Origin: Acidimicrobiia bacterium
GTDB taxonomy: Bacteria; Actinomycetota; Acidimicrobiia; Acidimicrobiales; AC-14
Length of the DNA stretch: 25,781 nucleotides
Direction: 5' to 3'
Assembly: GCA_019243595.1 (NCBI GenBank)
Contig: JAFAUA010000472.1
Span: 1-25,781, forward strand
The position numbers and the translations under genes were made by a program. The number at the start of each line of letters is the position of its first letter. Within the stretch, counting starts at the first letter, position 1. The notes beneath the pieces were generated by a model that was not told the DNA's origin, ran no database searches, and saw only the letters and a list, made by a program, of their open reading frames with translations. This document shows positions 7,918 through 16,960 of the stretch, piece by piece.

Positions 7918-8444
7918 CGCGCTCGCTTGCCCTCGAGAAGTGCCGCGGCGTGGGTTCGGCCTTCCTCGCTCATCTTGTCGATTGTCTTCGCCAGGACGTC
8001 GTCGGCCTTGTCGGCGTAGCGCTCGGCGAAGTCGGTGAGTTGGGTCTCGAGAAAGACGAGACACAAGGCGTCCTCGAACGTCTGCACCTCGGAATCCGAC
8101 GTCAGGCGGCGCTTCTGGATGATCTCCTGGACACGATCGATGGCTGCCGCGTCGTATCCCTCACCGCGGAGGATCTCTCCCACGTCGGCGGCGTGTTGCT
8201 TCTGGAGGTCCCGGCGCCAACGCAGGTAGCCGTTGCGGCCCTCCGGATACGAAGACCGCGGGATCGTCCAACGGCGAAGGTGATGGGCTCGGGCCGCCAA
8301 CAGCAACTCCTCGCCGGCGTCGGGGCGCAAGCGCTGCACCCACTCGGTCGCCAGCTGGGCGTCACGGACTTCCCTATTGCGCGGGTCGTCGGCGTTGGCC
8401 GCATCGATGGCGGCGATGGTGCGCTCGAAGCGAGCTCGGTCCAC
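7914..8444 (-). CDS. DUF4202 family protein
   Basis: 176-residue soluble, mostly helical protein of unknown function. It matches the DUF4202 pattern throughout: AAIDAANADDP at the N terminus, LLLAARAHHLRRWTIPRSSYPEGRNGYLRWRRDL in the middle (with no more than paired His/Arg as candidate ligands), EVQTFEDALCLVFLE, and KTIDKMSEEG near the C terminus. The conserved AARAHHxxRW segment is rich in possible metal or phosphate ligands and recalls HD-type hydrolases, but no enzyme activity can be assigned. Start GTG 8444. It is translationally coupled to the phosphatidyltransferase that follows. Confidence 0.85.
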   Translation of the reverse strand: MDRARFERTIAAIDAANADDPRNREVRDAQLATEWVQRLRPDAGEELLLAARAHHLRRWTIPRSSYPEGRNGYLRWRRDLQKQHAADVGEILRGEGYDAAAIDRVQEIIQKRRLTSDSEVQTFEDALCLVFLETQLTDFAERYADKADDVLAKTIDKMSEEGRTHAAALLEGKRAR

Positions 8445-8476
8445 CGGCCGAGCGTACGGCCCGGAGCCGTCACACG

Positions 8477-9901
8477 TCAGCCCGCGATCGCAAGCTCGCG
8501 GCCGGCACGCATGAGGCCGTCGACGGCGTCGGCGGTCAGCGGCGCCGAGAAGTAGAAACCCTGCACGAGATCACAGCCCAGCTGCTGCAGGCGGGCCAGC
8601 TCGTCGGCGCTTTCCACGCCTTCGGCGACCGTCGAGAGCCCGAGCGCGTGCGCCATCTTGATGATGGCCTGGGCGATGGCGGCGTCCTCGGCGCCCGCGG
8701 TGAGGCCCTGCACGAAGGACTTGTCGATCTTCACGGCGTCGAGCGGGAACCTGCGGACGTAACTCACCGACGAGTAGCCCGTGCCGAAATCGTCGACCGC
8801 CAGCCGCACGCCGAGGTCGCGAATTCGGGAGAGCTGGCGCTGCACGAAGTCCATGTCCTCGATGAGAGCGGCTTCGGTGATCTCGAGACACAGCTGTCGT
8901 GGATTGGCGCCGGTCGTCTCGAGGGCCCGGGCGACGGTGGCCACGAAGTCGGGATGAGCCAGCTGGCGAGGAGCGACGTTGACCGAGATCGTGAGGTCGG
9001 CCGCGGGCGGACCGGATCGGCGCCAGGTGGCGGCCTGCCGACACGCCTCCTCGAGCACCCATGCGCCGACCGGCACGATGAGGTCGGTCTCCTCCAGCAC
9101 GGGGATGAAGTCGTCGGGCTGCACCTGGCCGCGCAGCGGGTCCTCCCACCGCAACAACGCTTCGACACCGACCACGTGGCCGTTGGTCGTCGAAACGAGC
9201 GGCTGGTACCTGAGCCGGAACTGCCCGAGCCGGAGGGCGGCACGCAGGCGACGGGCGAGGTCGTGGCGGTCGGCGGTCGCGGCCCGGGTAGATCGGTCGA
9301 GTAGAACGTGGTGACCGGGCCCGGCGCTCTGCGCCCGCTCGAGCGCGGTCTCGGCGTCCCGCTGGAGTGCGCCGGCCGTGGCGTCGCCGTTGTCGTCGAG
9401 GGCGACGCCGATGCAGGCCGTCAGCCAGAGCTGCTCGCCGTCGACATTGAACGGCCGTACGAGTCCCTGGCGGATCCGGTCGGCTACCTGCTCGGCCTGG
9501 CGTGCGTCGTACAGGTTCGGGCACAGCACACCGAACTGGTCGCCCGCCAGACGCACCAGGAGGTCGTCGGGTCCGAGCACCGCGTGCATGCGCTCGGCAA
9601 CCGACGCCAGGACCTCGTCTCCTGCTCGCTGGCCGTAGCTGTCGTTGACCAGGCGGTAGCGGTCGATGTCGATCACGAACACCCCGACGAACGCCCGGCC
9701 CGGCCGGTCGAGGGCGGCTTGCAGGCGGTCGTGGAAGACGACTCGGTCGGGCAACCCGGTGAGAGCGTCGCGATGGGCCCAGCGGGCGGCATCGGCGCGG
9801 GCCGTGACTTCGCGCCAGCGGCGATAGCTCACGAGCATGACGGCGAGCGCTATGGCGATGGCCACAAAACCCACCAGCGCCACGTCACTGAATCCAGTCA
9901 T
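8477..9901 (-). CDS. Membrane c-di-GMP phosphodiesterase with degenerate GGDEF and intact EAL domains
   Basis: 474 residues. One N-terminal transmembrane helix (about residues 5-26), a GGDEF domain (about 40-205) and an EAL domain (about 215-470). The GGDEF signature is AGDQF (119-123), so cyclase activity is probably lost; the domain may still bind GTP. No RxxD inhibitory site is seen. The EAL domain keeps its catalytic set: E247 (EALLRW), N308, E340 (LEITE), D370/D371 (VDDFGTGYSS), K391 (KIDKSF), E427 (AEGVE) and Q447 (QGFYFS). It should hydrolyse c-di-GMP to pGpG. Start ATG 9901 is preceded by a strong AGGAGG; an earlier in-frame start at 10027 lacks this and adds an unlikely tail. It is divergent from bldC, the regulator family that responds indirectly to developmental c-di-GMP circuits in Streptomyces. 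Confidence 0.92.
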   Translation of the reverse strand: MTGFSDVALVGFVAIAIALAVMLVSYRRWREVTARADAARWAHRDALTGLPDRVVFHDRLQAALDRPGRAFVGVFVIDIDRYRLVNDSYGQRAGDEVLASVAERMHAVLGPDDLLVRLAGDQFGVLCPNLYDARQAEQVADRIRQGLVRPFNVDGEQLWLTACIGVALDDNGDATAGALQRDAETALERAQSAGPGHHVLLDRSTRAATADRHDLARRLRAALRLGQFRLRYQPLVSTTNGHVVGVEALLRWEDPLRGQVQPDDFIPVLEETDLIVPVGAWVLEEACRQAATWRRSGPPAADLTISVNVAPRQLAHPDFVATVARALETTGANPRQLCLEITEAALIEDMDFVQRQLSRIRDLGVRLAVDDFGTGYSSVSYVRRFPLDAVKIDKSFVQGLTAGAEDAAIAQAIIKMAHALGLSTVAEGVESADELARLQQLGCDLVQGFYFSAPLTADAVDGLMRAGRELAIAG

Positions 9902-10105
9902 TGCCCCTCCTGCGCCCGATGTTCCCCAGCGGGAAGGCTGTGCAGTCTTTGGCTCGTGCACCGCCTGTCCCGTTTGGGGTGAGTTTGCAGGATGGGGCCA
10001 ACCGGCACCATGACTCACTGTGCTCATTTGCTGGAAACATTTCGGACTAGTCGCCTTGGCGCTACGTCAAATTGGTCACTAAGGGCTATCGAGTTCCATT
10101 GCACG

Positions 10106-10120
10106 CTCACCGATAGTGAG
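10106..10120 (+). repeat. Small inverted repeat in the bldC leader
   Basis: CTCAC-CGATA-GTGAG, five-base perfect arms, lies 28 bases before the bldC start in the 247-base divergent gap. It could be a small hairpin or a regulator site. The rest of this gap shows no promoter I can defend. Confidence 0.25.
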
Positions 10121-10148
10121 GAGGCAACCGGACAGGAAGGCAAGGACA

Positions 10149-10355
10149 ATGGCAACAGACCGCGAAACCCCCGATCCCCTCTTGACGCCCGCCGAGGTGG
10201 CGGTGCTCTTCAGGGTCAACCCCAAGACCGTCAGCCGCTGGGCCCGCTCCGGCAAGCTCACGTCGATCCGGACGCTCGGCGGACACCGCCGGTTCCGCGC
10301 TTCGGAGGTTCGTACGCTGGTCGAGCAGTCCGAAGAGGTTGTCGAGGCCTACTAG
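10149..10355 (+). CDS. bldC: BldC-like DNA-binding developmental regulator
   Basis: 68-residue single-domain MerR-like regulator. The body LLTPAEVAVLFRVNPKTVSRW, GKLTSIRTLGGHRR, FRASEVRTLV (residues 11-58) is nearly the Streptomyces BldC sequence as I recall it, including helix-turn-helix and wing. BldC binds cooperatively to direct repeats rather than dimer palindromes and controls the onset of differentiation in Streptomyces; its role in Acidimicrobiia is unknown. ATG 10149 was chosen because it begins just before the conserved domain and follows a purine-rich AGGAAGGCAAGGA. An upstream in-frame ATG at 10116 is less supported. The nitroreductase starts 20 bases downstream. Confidence 0.93.
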   Translation: MATDRETPDPLLTPAEVAVLFRVNPKTVSRWARSGKLTSIRTLGGHRRFRASEVRTLVEQSEEVVEAY

Positions 10356-10375
10356 AGGCTCAGTACGGTCGGGGG

Positions 10376-11077
10376 GTGCTGCTGCCCCCTGACACTGTCG
10401 GGCTCCTCGAGGGTCTGACTACGACCCGGGCCATCCGTCGTTTCCGGCCCGACCCGGTGCCCGACGCCGAGCTGGCGGCGATTCTGTTCGCCGCCAGCCG
10501 AGCGCCGTCGGGTTCCAACCGCCAACCCTTCCGCTTCCTCGTGCTTCGCGACGGACCGAAGGCGGCGGAGGCGAAGGCCCTCCTTGGGCGCGCCTTCCGC
10601 GAGGCATGGTCGACCAAGCGCGCCGAGGACGGCTACGGCGGTGGCGATCCCAACGCCCCGAAGGCTCGCCTCGAGCGGGCGATGCAACACTTCGTCGACC
10701 ACTTCGAACAGGTGCCGGTTGTCGCGCTGGCGTGCCTGGATCGCTACCGGCCCCCGAACCCCTACGAGGGCAACTCCGTCTACCCCGCCTGCCAGAACCT
10801 GCTGCTGGCCGCCCGGGCGCGCGGCCTCGGCGGCGTCATGACCATGTGGCACGCGCTCGTCGAAGACGAGCTGCGCGCCCTGCTCGGAATCCCGGAGAAC
10901 GTCGCCATCTCGGCGACGCTCCCGCTCGGCTACCCCGAAGGCCGTCATGGCCCCGTGCGCCGTCGCCCGCTGGCTGAGCTGGTCTTCGACGACGAATGGG
11001 GCCAGCCGGCGCCTTGGGCGGTCGAACCCGAGGGCACCGAGCACACCCAGGCGGGGCCGCGACCGCGACCGCGCTAA
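10376..11077 (+). CDS. Nitroreductase-family FMN oxidoreductase
   Basis: About 233 residues. The N terminus TTTRAIRRFRPDPVPDAELAAILFAASRAPSGSNRQPF is the FMN-binding start of the nitroreductase fold (split here: TTTRAIRRF, then APSGSNRQPFRFLV). The C-terminal half has LGGVMTMWHALVEDELRALL and ATLPLGYPEGRHGPVRRRPL, the usual family end. Such proteins use NAD(P)H to reduce nitro groups, quinones or flavins; the physiological substrate cannot be told. The start is uncertain: GTG 10376 gives a normal N terminus but has only a weak GGTCGGGG upstream. Its TAA overlaps the stop of the converging small gene by four bases. Confidence 0.88.
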   Translation: MLLPPDTVGLLEGLTTTRAIRRFRPDPVPDAELAAILFAASRAPSGSNRQPFRFLVLRDGPKAAEAKALLGRAFREAWSTKRAEDGYGGGDPNAPKARLERAMQHFVDHFEQVPVVALACLDRYRPPNPYEGNSVYPACQNLLLAARARGLGGVMTMWHALVEDELRALLGIPENVAISATLPLGYPEGRHGPVRRRPLAELVFDDEWGQPAPWAVEPEGTEHTQAGPRPRPR

Positions 11078-11274
11078 GCCGGACCTTCGCGGCGCAGCTC
11101 GTCTTGCGGGAACGGTTCGGGGAGCACGTGACCGTCGGAGATCCGGCGAACGAGGTAGCCATCGTTGTCGACGTCTGCCACCTCGAACCCGCTCGCCCAC
11201 GAGTGCCCGTAACCGCTTCGAACTTCGACGCGCGTTCCGGGTCCGAAGTGTCCTGTCGGGCGTCGGTCCTCCAC
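11074..11274 (-). CDS. Small conserved-looking protein of unknown function
   Basis: 66 residues with no named family I can be sure of. The body GTRVEVRSGYGHSWASGFEV, then DNDGYLVRRISDGHVLPEPF, looks like a compact all-beta barrel (SH3/Tudor-like) ending in charged DELRRE. GTG 11274 was chosen because a strong GGAGGT (11281-11286) lies six bases upstream; a longer reading to 11322 lacks this support. The stop overlaps that of the converging nitroreductase. The upstream region to 11355 is comparatively AT-rich (GAATAAT near 11312) and may hold its promoter. Confidence 0.65.
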   Translation of the reverse strand: MEDRRPTGHFGPGTRVEVRSGYGHSWASGFEVADVDNDGYLVRRISDGHVLPEPFPQDELRREGPA

Positions 11275-11280
11275 GACGTC

Positions 11281-11286
11281 ACCTCC
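11281..11286 (-). promoter_or_regulatory. Shine-Dalgarno setting the start of the 66-residue protein
   Basis: GGAGGT on the minus strand, six bases before GTG 11274. It favours this start over the GTG at 11322, which has none. Confidence 0.6.
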
Positions 11287-11355
11287 GATTGTCTTCAGGG
11301 GCAAAGGATTATTCGTTCCCACGCAGGGTGGTACTGAAACACTTCTGAAATAGGG

Positions 11356-13428
11356 CTAGCCCGCCACTCCGACGGCGTCGAGCACGAACGCCAAGACGAA
11401 GGCCTCGTCCTTCCAGGCGTCGTAGCGGCCCGACGGACCGCCGTGACCGGCGCCCATGTCGGTCTTGAGGATGAGCGGGTGGTCGTCGGTCTTGGTCGCC
11501 CGGAGTTTGGCCACCCACTTGGCCGGCTCCCAGAAGCCGACGCGGGGATCGTTCAGGCCTCCTCGGACGAGCAGTGCCGGGTAGTCCTTCGCCTCGACGT
11601 TGTCGTACGGCGCGTACGACTTCATGTAGAAGTACACCTCCGCCGACTCGACCGGGTTCCCCCACTCCTCCCACTCGATGACGGTGAGCGGCAGTGTCTC
11701 GTCGAGGATCGTCGTCAACGCGTCGACGAACGGCACCTCGGCGACGATCGCCGCGAACAAGTCGGGTCGGAGATTGGCGACCGCGCCCATGAGGAGGCCG
11801 CCGGCGCTGCCGCCTCGTGCGACGAGCCCCGACGGCGTGGTGAGCCCGCTGTCGACCAGGTGCTGGCCGGCGGCGACGAAGTCGGTGAACGTGTTGCGCT
11901 TGTGCAGGAGCTTTCCGTCCTCGTACCAGGGCCGTCCGAGCTCGCCGCCGCCGCGAACGTGGGCGATGGCGTAGACGAAACCGCGATCGAGAAGGCTCAG
12001 GCGCACCGACGAGAAGCGCGGGTCGATGCTGTACTCGTAGGAGCCGTAGCCATAGAGGAAGGCGGGGCCACCCGCCTGCCGGTCCTTGCGCCAGGCGAGT
12101 GACATCGGAACTTGCGTGCCGTCCTCGGCCGTCGCCCAGTGGCGCGCCGTCTCGTAAAGGCTCGCGTCGTAGCCGCCGAGGACCGGCTGCTGCCTGACAA
12201 CGGTGCGGGTGCGCGTCTCGAGGTCGTAGTCGATGGCCTGGTCCGGTGTCACCAACGACGTGTAGTGAAAGCGGAGGGTCGTCGTCTCGAACTCGGGGTT
12301 GAGCCCTGGGCCGACGGTGTGGACGGGTTCGGGGTGCTCGATCGTGTGGGTCTCGCCGTCGGCCAAGCGCATCACGCGCAGTCGCGTGAGCCCCTCGGCT
12401 CGCTCGTAGAGGGAGAGGTGGCCGGCGAAGGCGTCGATGCCCATGAGTCGGACGTCAGCCCGATGTGGGATCACGTCGCGCCAGTTGTCGGGCCCCGGGT
12501 CCTCGACGGGTGCCTCGACGAGCTTGAAGTTCTCGGCGCCGTCGGCGTTGGTGACGATGAAGAAGCGCTCGCCGTGGTGCTCGACGTCGTACTCGACGTC
12601 CTGACGACGCGGGGCAATGACGCGGGGCTCGGTCTCGGGCGCGCCGGCAGGGATGACGCGCAGCTCCGACGTCACCGCACTCTGCGACGCGATCACCAGC
12701 CACTGGCGCGAGCGGGTCTTACCGATCCCTACGTGAAAGGCGGCGTCGTCCTCCTGGTGCACGAGGGCGTCGCTGGCCGCGTCGTCACCGAGCCGGTGGC
12801 GGTGCACCCGCCAGGGCCGCTTGGCATCGTCGAGCGTGGTGTACCAGAGGCCCTGGCCGTCCTCGCTCCACTCGACGCCGTAGTACGTCCCCGGGACTTC
12901 GTCGCTGAGGTCGGCGCCGGACTCCAGGTCGCGCACCCGCAGTGAGTAGACCTCGTTGCCTTCGGTGTCGGTGGAGTACGCAGCACGCGTGTGGTCAGGG
13001 CTGAGGGCGAGCGCGCCCAGGGCGAAGTAGTCGTGCCCTTCGGCCAAGGCGTTCTCGTCGAGGACGACCTCCTCGCCCGAAGTATCCGCCAGCACGTCGG
13101 CCGCCGAATCGCCGGGCCGGATCCGACGGCGGCAGTGCACGCCGTACTGCAGGCCTTCGACCGTGCGCGTGTAGTACCACCACCCGCCGTAGGCGACGGG
13201 TCCCGACACGTCGGTCTCCTGGATGCGACTCTTGATCTCCTCGAAGAGCCTCTCCTGGAGGGCCTGCGTGTGCGCGGTGGCCTGTTCGGTCCACGCATTC
13301 TCGGCCTCGAGGTAGGCGATCACCTCGGGGTCGTCGCGGTCCCGCAGCCAGTACCAGTCGTCGACCCGCGTGTCGCCGTGGGCCCTGAGCTCAGTTCGGC
13401 GCCGCGGCGCCGTGGGTGGTCCCTGCAT
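11356..13428 (-). CDS. ptrB: Oligopeptidase B / prolyl oligopeptidase-family serine peptidase
   Basis: 690-residue cytosolic S9A peptidase that cleaves short peptides, typically after Lys/Arg. An N-terminal seven-bladed propeller (about residues 60-400) is followed by the alpha/beta-hydrolase domain. The catalytic triad is visible: S541 in RGGSAGGLLMG, D627 in GGLNDPRV and H662 in GAGHGGPSGR. The N terminus HGDTRVDDWYWLRDRDDPEV is the family signature. ATG 13428 gives the expected start but has no Shine-Dalgarno, because it lies at the edge of a 50-base hairpin element; an alternative GTG at 13467 lies inside the same element. It follows lon in the same direction. S9A enzymes also include prolyl endopeptidases, but the N terminus and triad context favour oligopeptidase B. 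Confidence 0.93.
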   Translation of the reverse strand: MQGPPTAPRRRTELRAHGDTRVDDWYWLRDRDDPEVIAYLEAENAWTEQATAHTQALQERLFEEIKSRIQETDVSGPVAYGGWWYYTRTVEGLQYGVHCRRRIRPGDSAADVLADTSGEEVVLDENALAEGHDYFALGALALSPDHTRAAYSTDTEGNEVYSLRVRDLESGADLSDEVPGTYYGVEWSEDGQGLWYTTLDDAKRPWRVHRHRLGDDAASDALVHQEDDAAFHVGIGKTRSRQWLVIASQSAVTSELRVIPAGAPETEPRVIAPRRQDVEYDVEHHGERFFIVTNADGAENFKLVEAPVEDPGPDNWRDVIPHRADVRLMGIDAFAGHLSLYERAEGLTRLRVMRLADGETHTIEHPEPVHTVGPGLNPEFETTTLRFHYTSLVTPDQAIDYDLETRTRTVVRQQPVLGGYDASLYETARHWATAEDGTQVPMSLAWRKDRQAGGPAFLYGYGSYEYSIDPRFSSVRLSLLDRGFVYAIAHVRGGGELGRPWYEDGKLLHKRNTFTDFVAAGQHLVDSGLTTPSGLVARGGSAGGLLMGAVANLRPDLFAAIVAEVPFVDALTTILDETLPLTVIEWEEWGNPVESAEVYFYMKSYAPYDNVEAKDYPALLVRGGLNDPRVGFWEPAKWVAKLRATKTDDHPLILKTDMGAGHGGPSGRYDAWKDEAFVLAFVLDAVGVAG

Positions 13429-13477
13429 TCTGAGGGTGGATATCAGGCCTGGAGGGCGGACTTCCACCCTCAGAACG
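13426..13477 (-). repeat. Palindromic hairpin element, copy A (lon-ptrB gap)
   Basis: Perfect 13-base arms TTCTGAGGGTGGA (13428-13440) and TCCACCCTCAGAA (13463-13475) enclose a 22-base loop. With the flanking CG/CA the pattern equals copy B at 24689-24739: CGTTCTG-nn-GGTGGA in both, with the internal stem pairs changed in a compensatory way. Both read in the same orientation on the minus strand. It occupies nearly all of the gap between the lon stop (13481) and ptrB. The terminal CAGAACG of copy B is CAGAATG here, and that ATG is the ptrB start. No T-run follows, so it is not a typical terminator. Confidence 0.8.
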
Positions 13478-13480
13478 CGA

Positions 13481-15820
<2,340 letters not shown>

Positions 15821-15859
15821 AGCTGCCTTTCGAACGTCTGACGAAGGCTGTCTGTTCCT

Positions 15860-15880
15860 TGACCCTGCAAATAAGGGTCA
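15860..15880. repeat. Inverted repeat between whiB and lon
   Basis: TGACCCT (15860-15866) and AGGGTCA (15874-15880) form perfect seven-base arms around a seven-base AT-rich loop. It overlaps the whiB stop codon and lies 40 bases before the lon start. It could be a weak attenuator or an operator of lon. It lacks a T-run, and its bases do not match HAIR or CIRCE heat-shock sites. Confidence 0.4.
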
Positions 15881-16105
15881 GGCGGCGCGCTCGCGGCGCA
15901 TGCGCCGCCGCTGCTCGGGAGTGGTGCCGCCCCAGATGCCGTACGTCTCGCGGTTGCGTACCGCGTAGCCGAGACACTGGGCGCGCACCGGGCAGCTCGC
16001 GCAGATGCTGAGCGCCTCGGCCTCCTCCGCAGGAGTGGCCGGGAAGAAGATCTCGGTGTCAGTGCCGCGGCACGCGGCCTGTTCCGTCCAGGCTCCCTTT
16101 TTCAC
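15878..16105 (-). CDS. WhiB-family Fe-S cluster regulator
   Basis: 75 residues with the four cluster-binding cysteines C12, C35, C38 and C44 (C-x22-C-x2-C-x5-C). The turn motif YGIWGGTTPEQRR and a basic C terminus complete the family pattern. WhiB proteins hold a [4Fe-4S] cluster that senses NO or O2 and act with the principal sigma factor. The short length and compact N terminus resemble WhiB1/WhiB2; the exact subtype is not clear. The start GTG 16105 has no Shine-Dalgarno, and a TATA-like -10 lies just upstream, suggesting a leaderless message. A perfect Crp-type palindrome is centred 42.5 bases upstream. Confidence 0.94.
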   Translation of the reverse strand: MKKGAWTEQAACRGTDTEIFFPATPAEEAEALSICASCPVRAQCLGYAVRNRETYGIWGGTTPEQRRRMRRERAA

Positions 16106-16109
16106 GTGT

Positions 16110-16116
16110 CGTATAA
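16110..16116 (-). promoter_or_regulatory. Probable -10 element of whiB (leaderless transcript)
   Basis: The minus strand reads TTATACG at 16116-16110, four bases before GTG 16105, and no Shine-Dalgarno is present. Transcription would start at or within a few bases of the GTG. No consensus -35 is seen; the Crp site takes that position, as expected for an activator-dependent promoter. Confidence 0.45.
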
Positions 16117-16140
16117 CGCCACCCCGGCGCGTGCGATTTC

Positions 16141-16154
16141 GTGACGCAGATCAC
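16141..16154. promoter_or_regulatory. Crp/GlxR-type binding site upstream of whiB
   Basis: GTGACGCAGATCAC matches the GTGA-N6-TCAC Crp consensus exactly; one flank adds the A of TCACA. Its centre is 42.5 bases from the whiB GTG, the class II activator position if the message is leaderless. M. tuberculosis whiB1 is known to be Crp-controlled. It also lies 113 bases upstream of the divergent flp gene. Confidence 0.6.
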
Positions 16155-16267
16155 ACCGCGGGAACGGGTCGCGCGGCCTATGCAGCGGATTCGCAGTGTC
16201 CGCCGAAACCTTGTGTGAGTTCCTGAGCAGACGACCTACAGAGCAGGAAGAAACACAAGGAGAAGAG

Positions 16268-16471
16268 ATGGACCTCGTCGCTTATTGGCAGCAGCACTGC
16301 GCTCCCTTCATTCGGGCCCGCTTCGGTCGCAGCGAGCGCGGCGCCTCCCTGGTGGAGTACGCGCTGCTCGTTGCCCTGATCGCAGTGGTGTGCCTCGTCG
16401 CCATCGCCTTCCTCGGCAAGAGCGCGTCCCAGCGCTTCAGCACCGTCGGGTCGGCCGTCGGCAATACCTGA
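16268..16471 (+). CDS. Flp/Fap-type (type IVb) pilin
   Basis: 67-residue pilin precursor. A short basic leader ends at G25, followed by ASLVEYALLVALIAVVCLV: a hydrophobic N-terminal helix with E30-Y31, the GxxxxEY processing motif recognised by TadV/prepilin peptidase. A short hydrophilic tail follows. ATG 16268 has a strong AAGGAG five bases upstream. Flp pilins build Tad adhesion/tight-adherence pili, but no tad or cpa assembly gene is in the window, so this is an orphan or satellite pilin. A strong stem lies 30 bases after the stop. It is divergent from whiB. Confidence 0.88.
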   Translation: MDLVAYWQQHCAPFIRARFGRSERGASLVEYALLVALIAVVCLVAIAFLGKSASQRFSTVGSAVGNT

Positions 16472-16500
16472 TCCCCCCAACGGCCTCCCGGCCGGACATA

Positions 16501-16547
16501 GACGAAGGCCGCCGGTTCAGATGGGTCTCCCACCGGCGGCCTTCGTC
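16501..16547. terminator. Strong bidirectional stem-loop terminator between flp and STAS genes
   Basis: GACGAAGGCCGCCGGT (16501-16516) pairs perfectly with ACCGGCGGCCTTCGTC (16532-16547): a 16-base stem with a 15-base loop, between converging genes. No T-run follows, as is usual for high-GC actinobacterial terminators. Role inferred from position and stem strength. Confidence 0.75.
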
Positions 16548-16583
16548 GCGCTCACACGCCGTTCCGATTCGAACCGCGGTTGT

Positions 16584-16901
16584 TCAGCGGATGGTGAAGA
16601 GCCGGGTCAGTCCGGTGATCTCGAAGACTCGCTTGACGCTCGGATTCGGCGACGCCAGCTCCAGGTCGCCATCGGTCTGACGCAGGCGCTTGAGCGCCGA
16701 GACGAGCACGCTGAGGGCCGTCGAGTCGATGAAGCTGACGTAGGTCAGGTCGACCACGATCTTGCGGGCGCCGTCCCCCGCCAGCCGGGCCAGGTGCTCG
16801 CGGAGCTCGGGGGCGGTGTTGACGTCGAGCTCGCCGGCGGCGCTCAACACCGTCTCGCCCTCATGCTCGGAGACCGTCAACTCCAACGTTGCATCGGCCA
16901 C
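16584..16901 (-). CDS. STAS-domain anti-sigma factor antagonist (first)
   Basis: 105 residues forming a single STAS domain of the SpoIIAA/RsbV type. LSAAGELDVNTAPELREHL is the first conserved strand-helix. VVDLTYVSFIDSTALSVLV carries the regulatory serine S60 (DSTALS), phosphorylated by RsbW-like kinases and dephosphorylated by SpoIIE/RsbU phosphatases. When unphosphorylated such proteins bind the anti-sigma kinase and free the sigma factor. Start GTG 16901 has GGGAG seven bases upstream. A paralogue lies 59 bases upstream, and a SpoIIE-type phosphatase is encoded at 21962-23038. No kinase or sigma gene is in the window. Confidence 0.93.
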   Translation of the reverse strand: MADATLELTVSEHEGETVLSAAGELDVNTAPELREHLARLAGDGARKIVVDLTYVSFIDSTALSVLVSALKRLRQTDGDLELASPNPSVKRVFEITGLTRLFTIR

Positions 16902-16960
16902 TCGTCGGCTCCCATATCGGGCAAAACGGACAGCGTCACCCTACCGGCTGTCGACTGCGC

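Noticed and set aside
8102..8473. 123-codon open frame overlapping DUF4202
   Set aside because: Shadow frame; the DUF4202 frame carries all conserved blocks.
9902..10148. Possible promoters in the divergent region between the EAL gene and bldC
   Set aside because: TTGGCG, TTGGTC and TATCGA-like hexamers occur, but none have acceptable spacing, so no promoter is called apart from noting the small repeat at 10106-10120.
16929..16952. GACAGC...GCTGTC inverted repeat between the two STAS genes
   Set aside because: Six-base arms with a 12-base loop are expected by chance at this GC content; no promoter or terminator signal goes with it.
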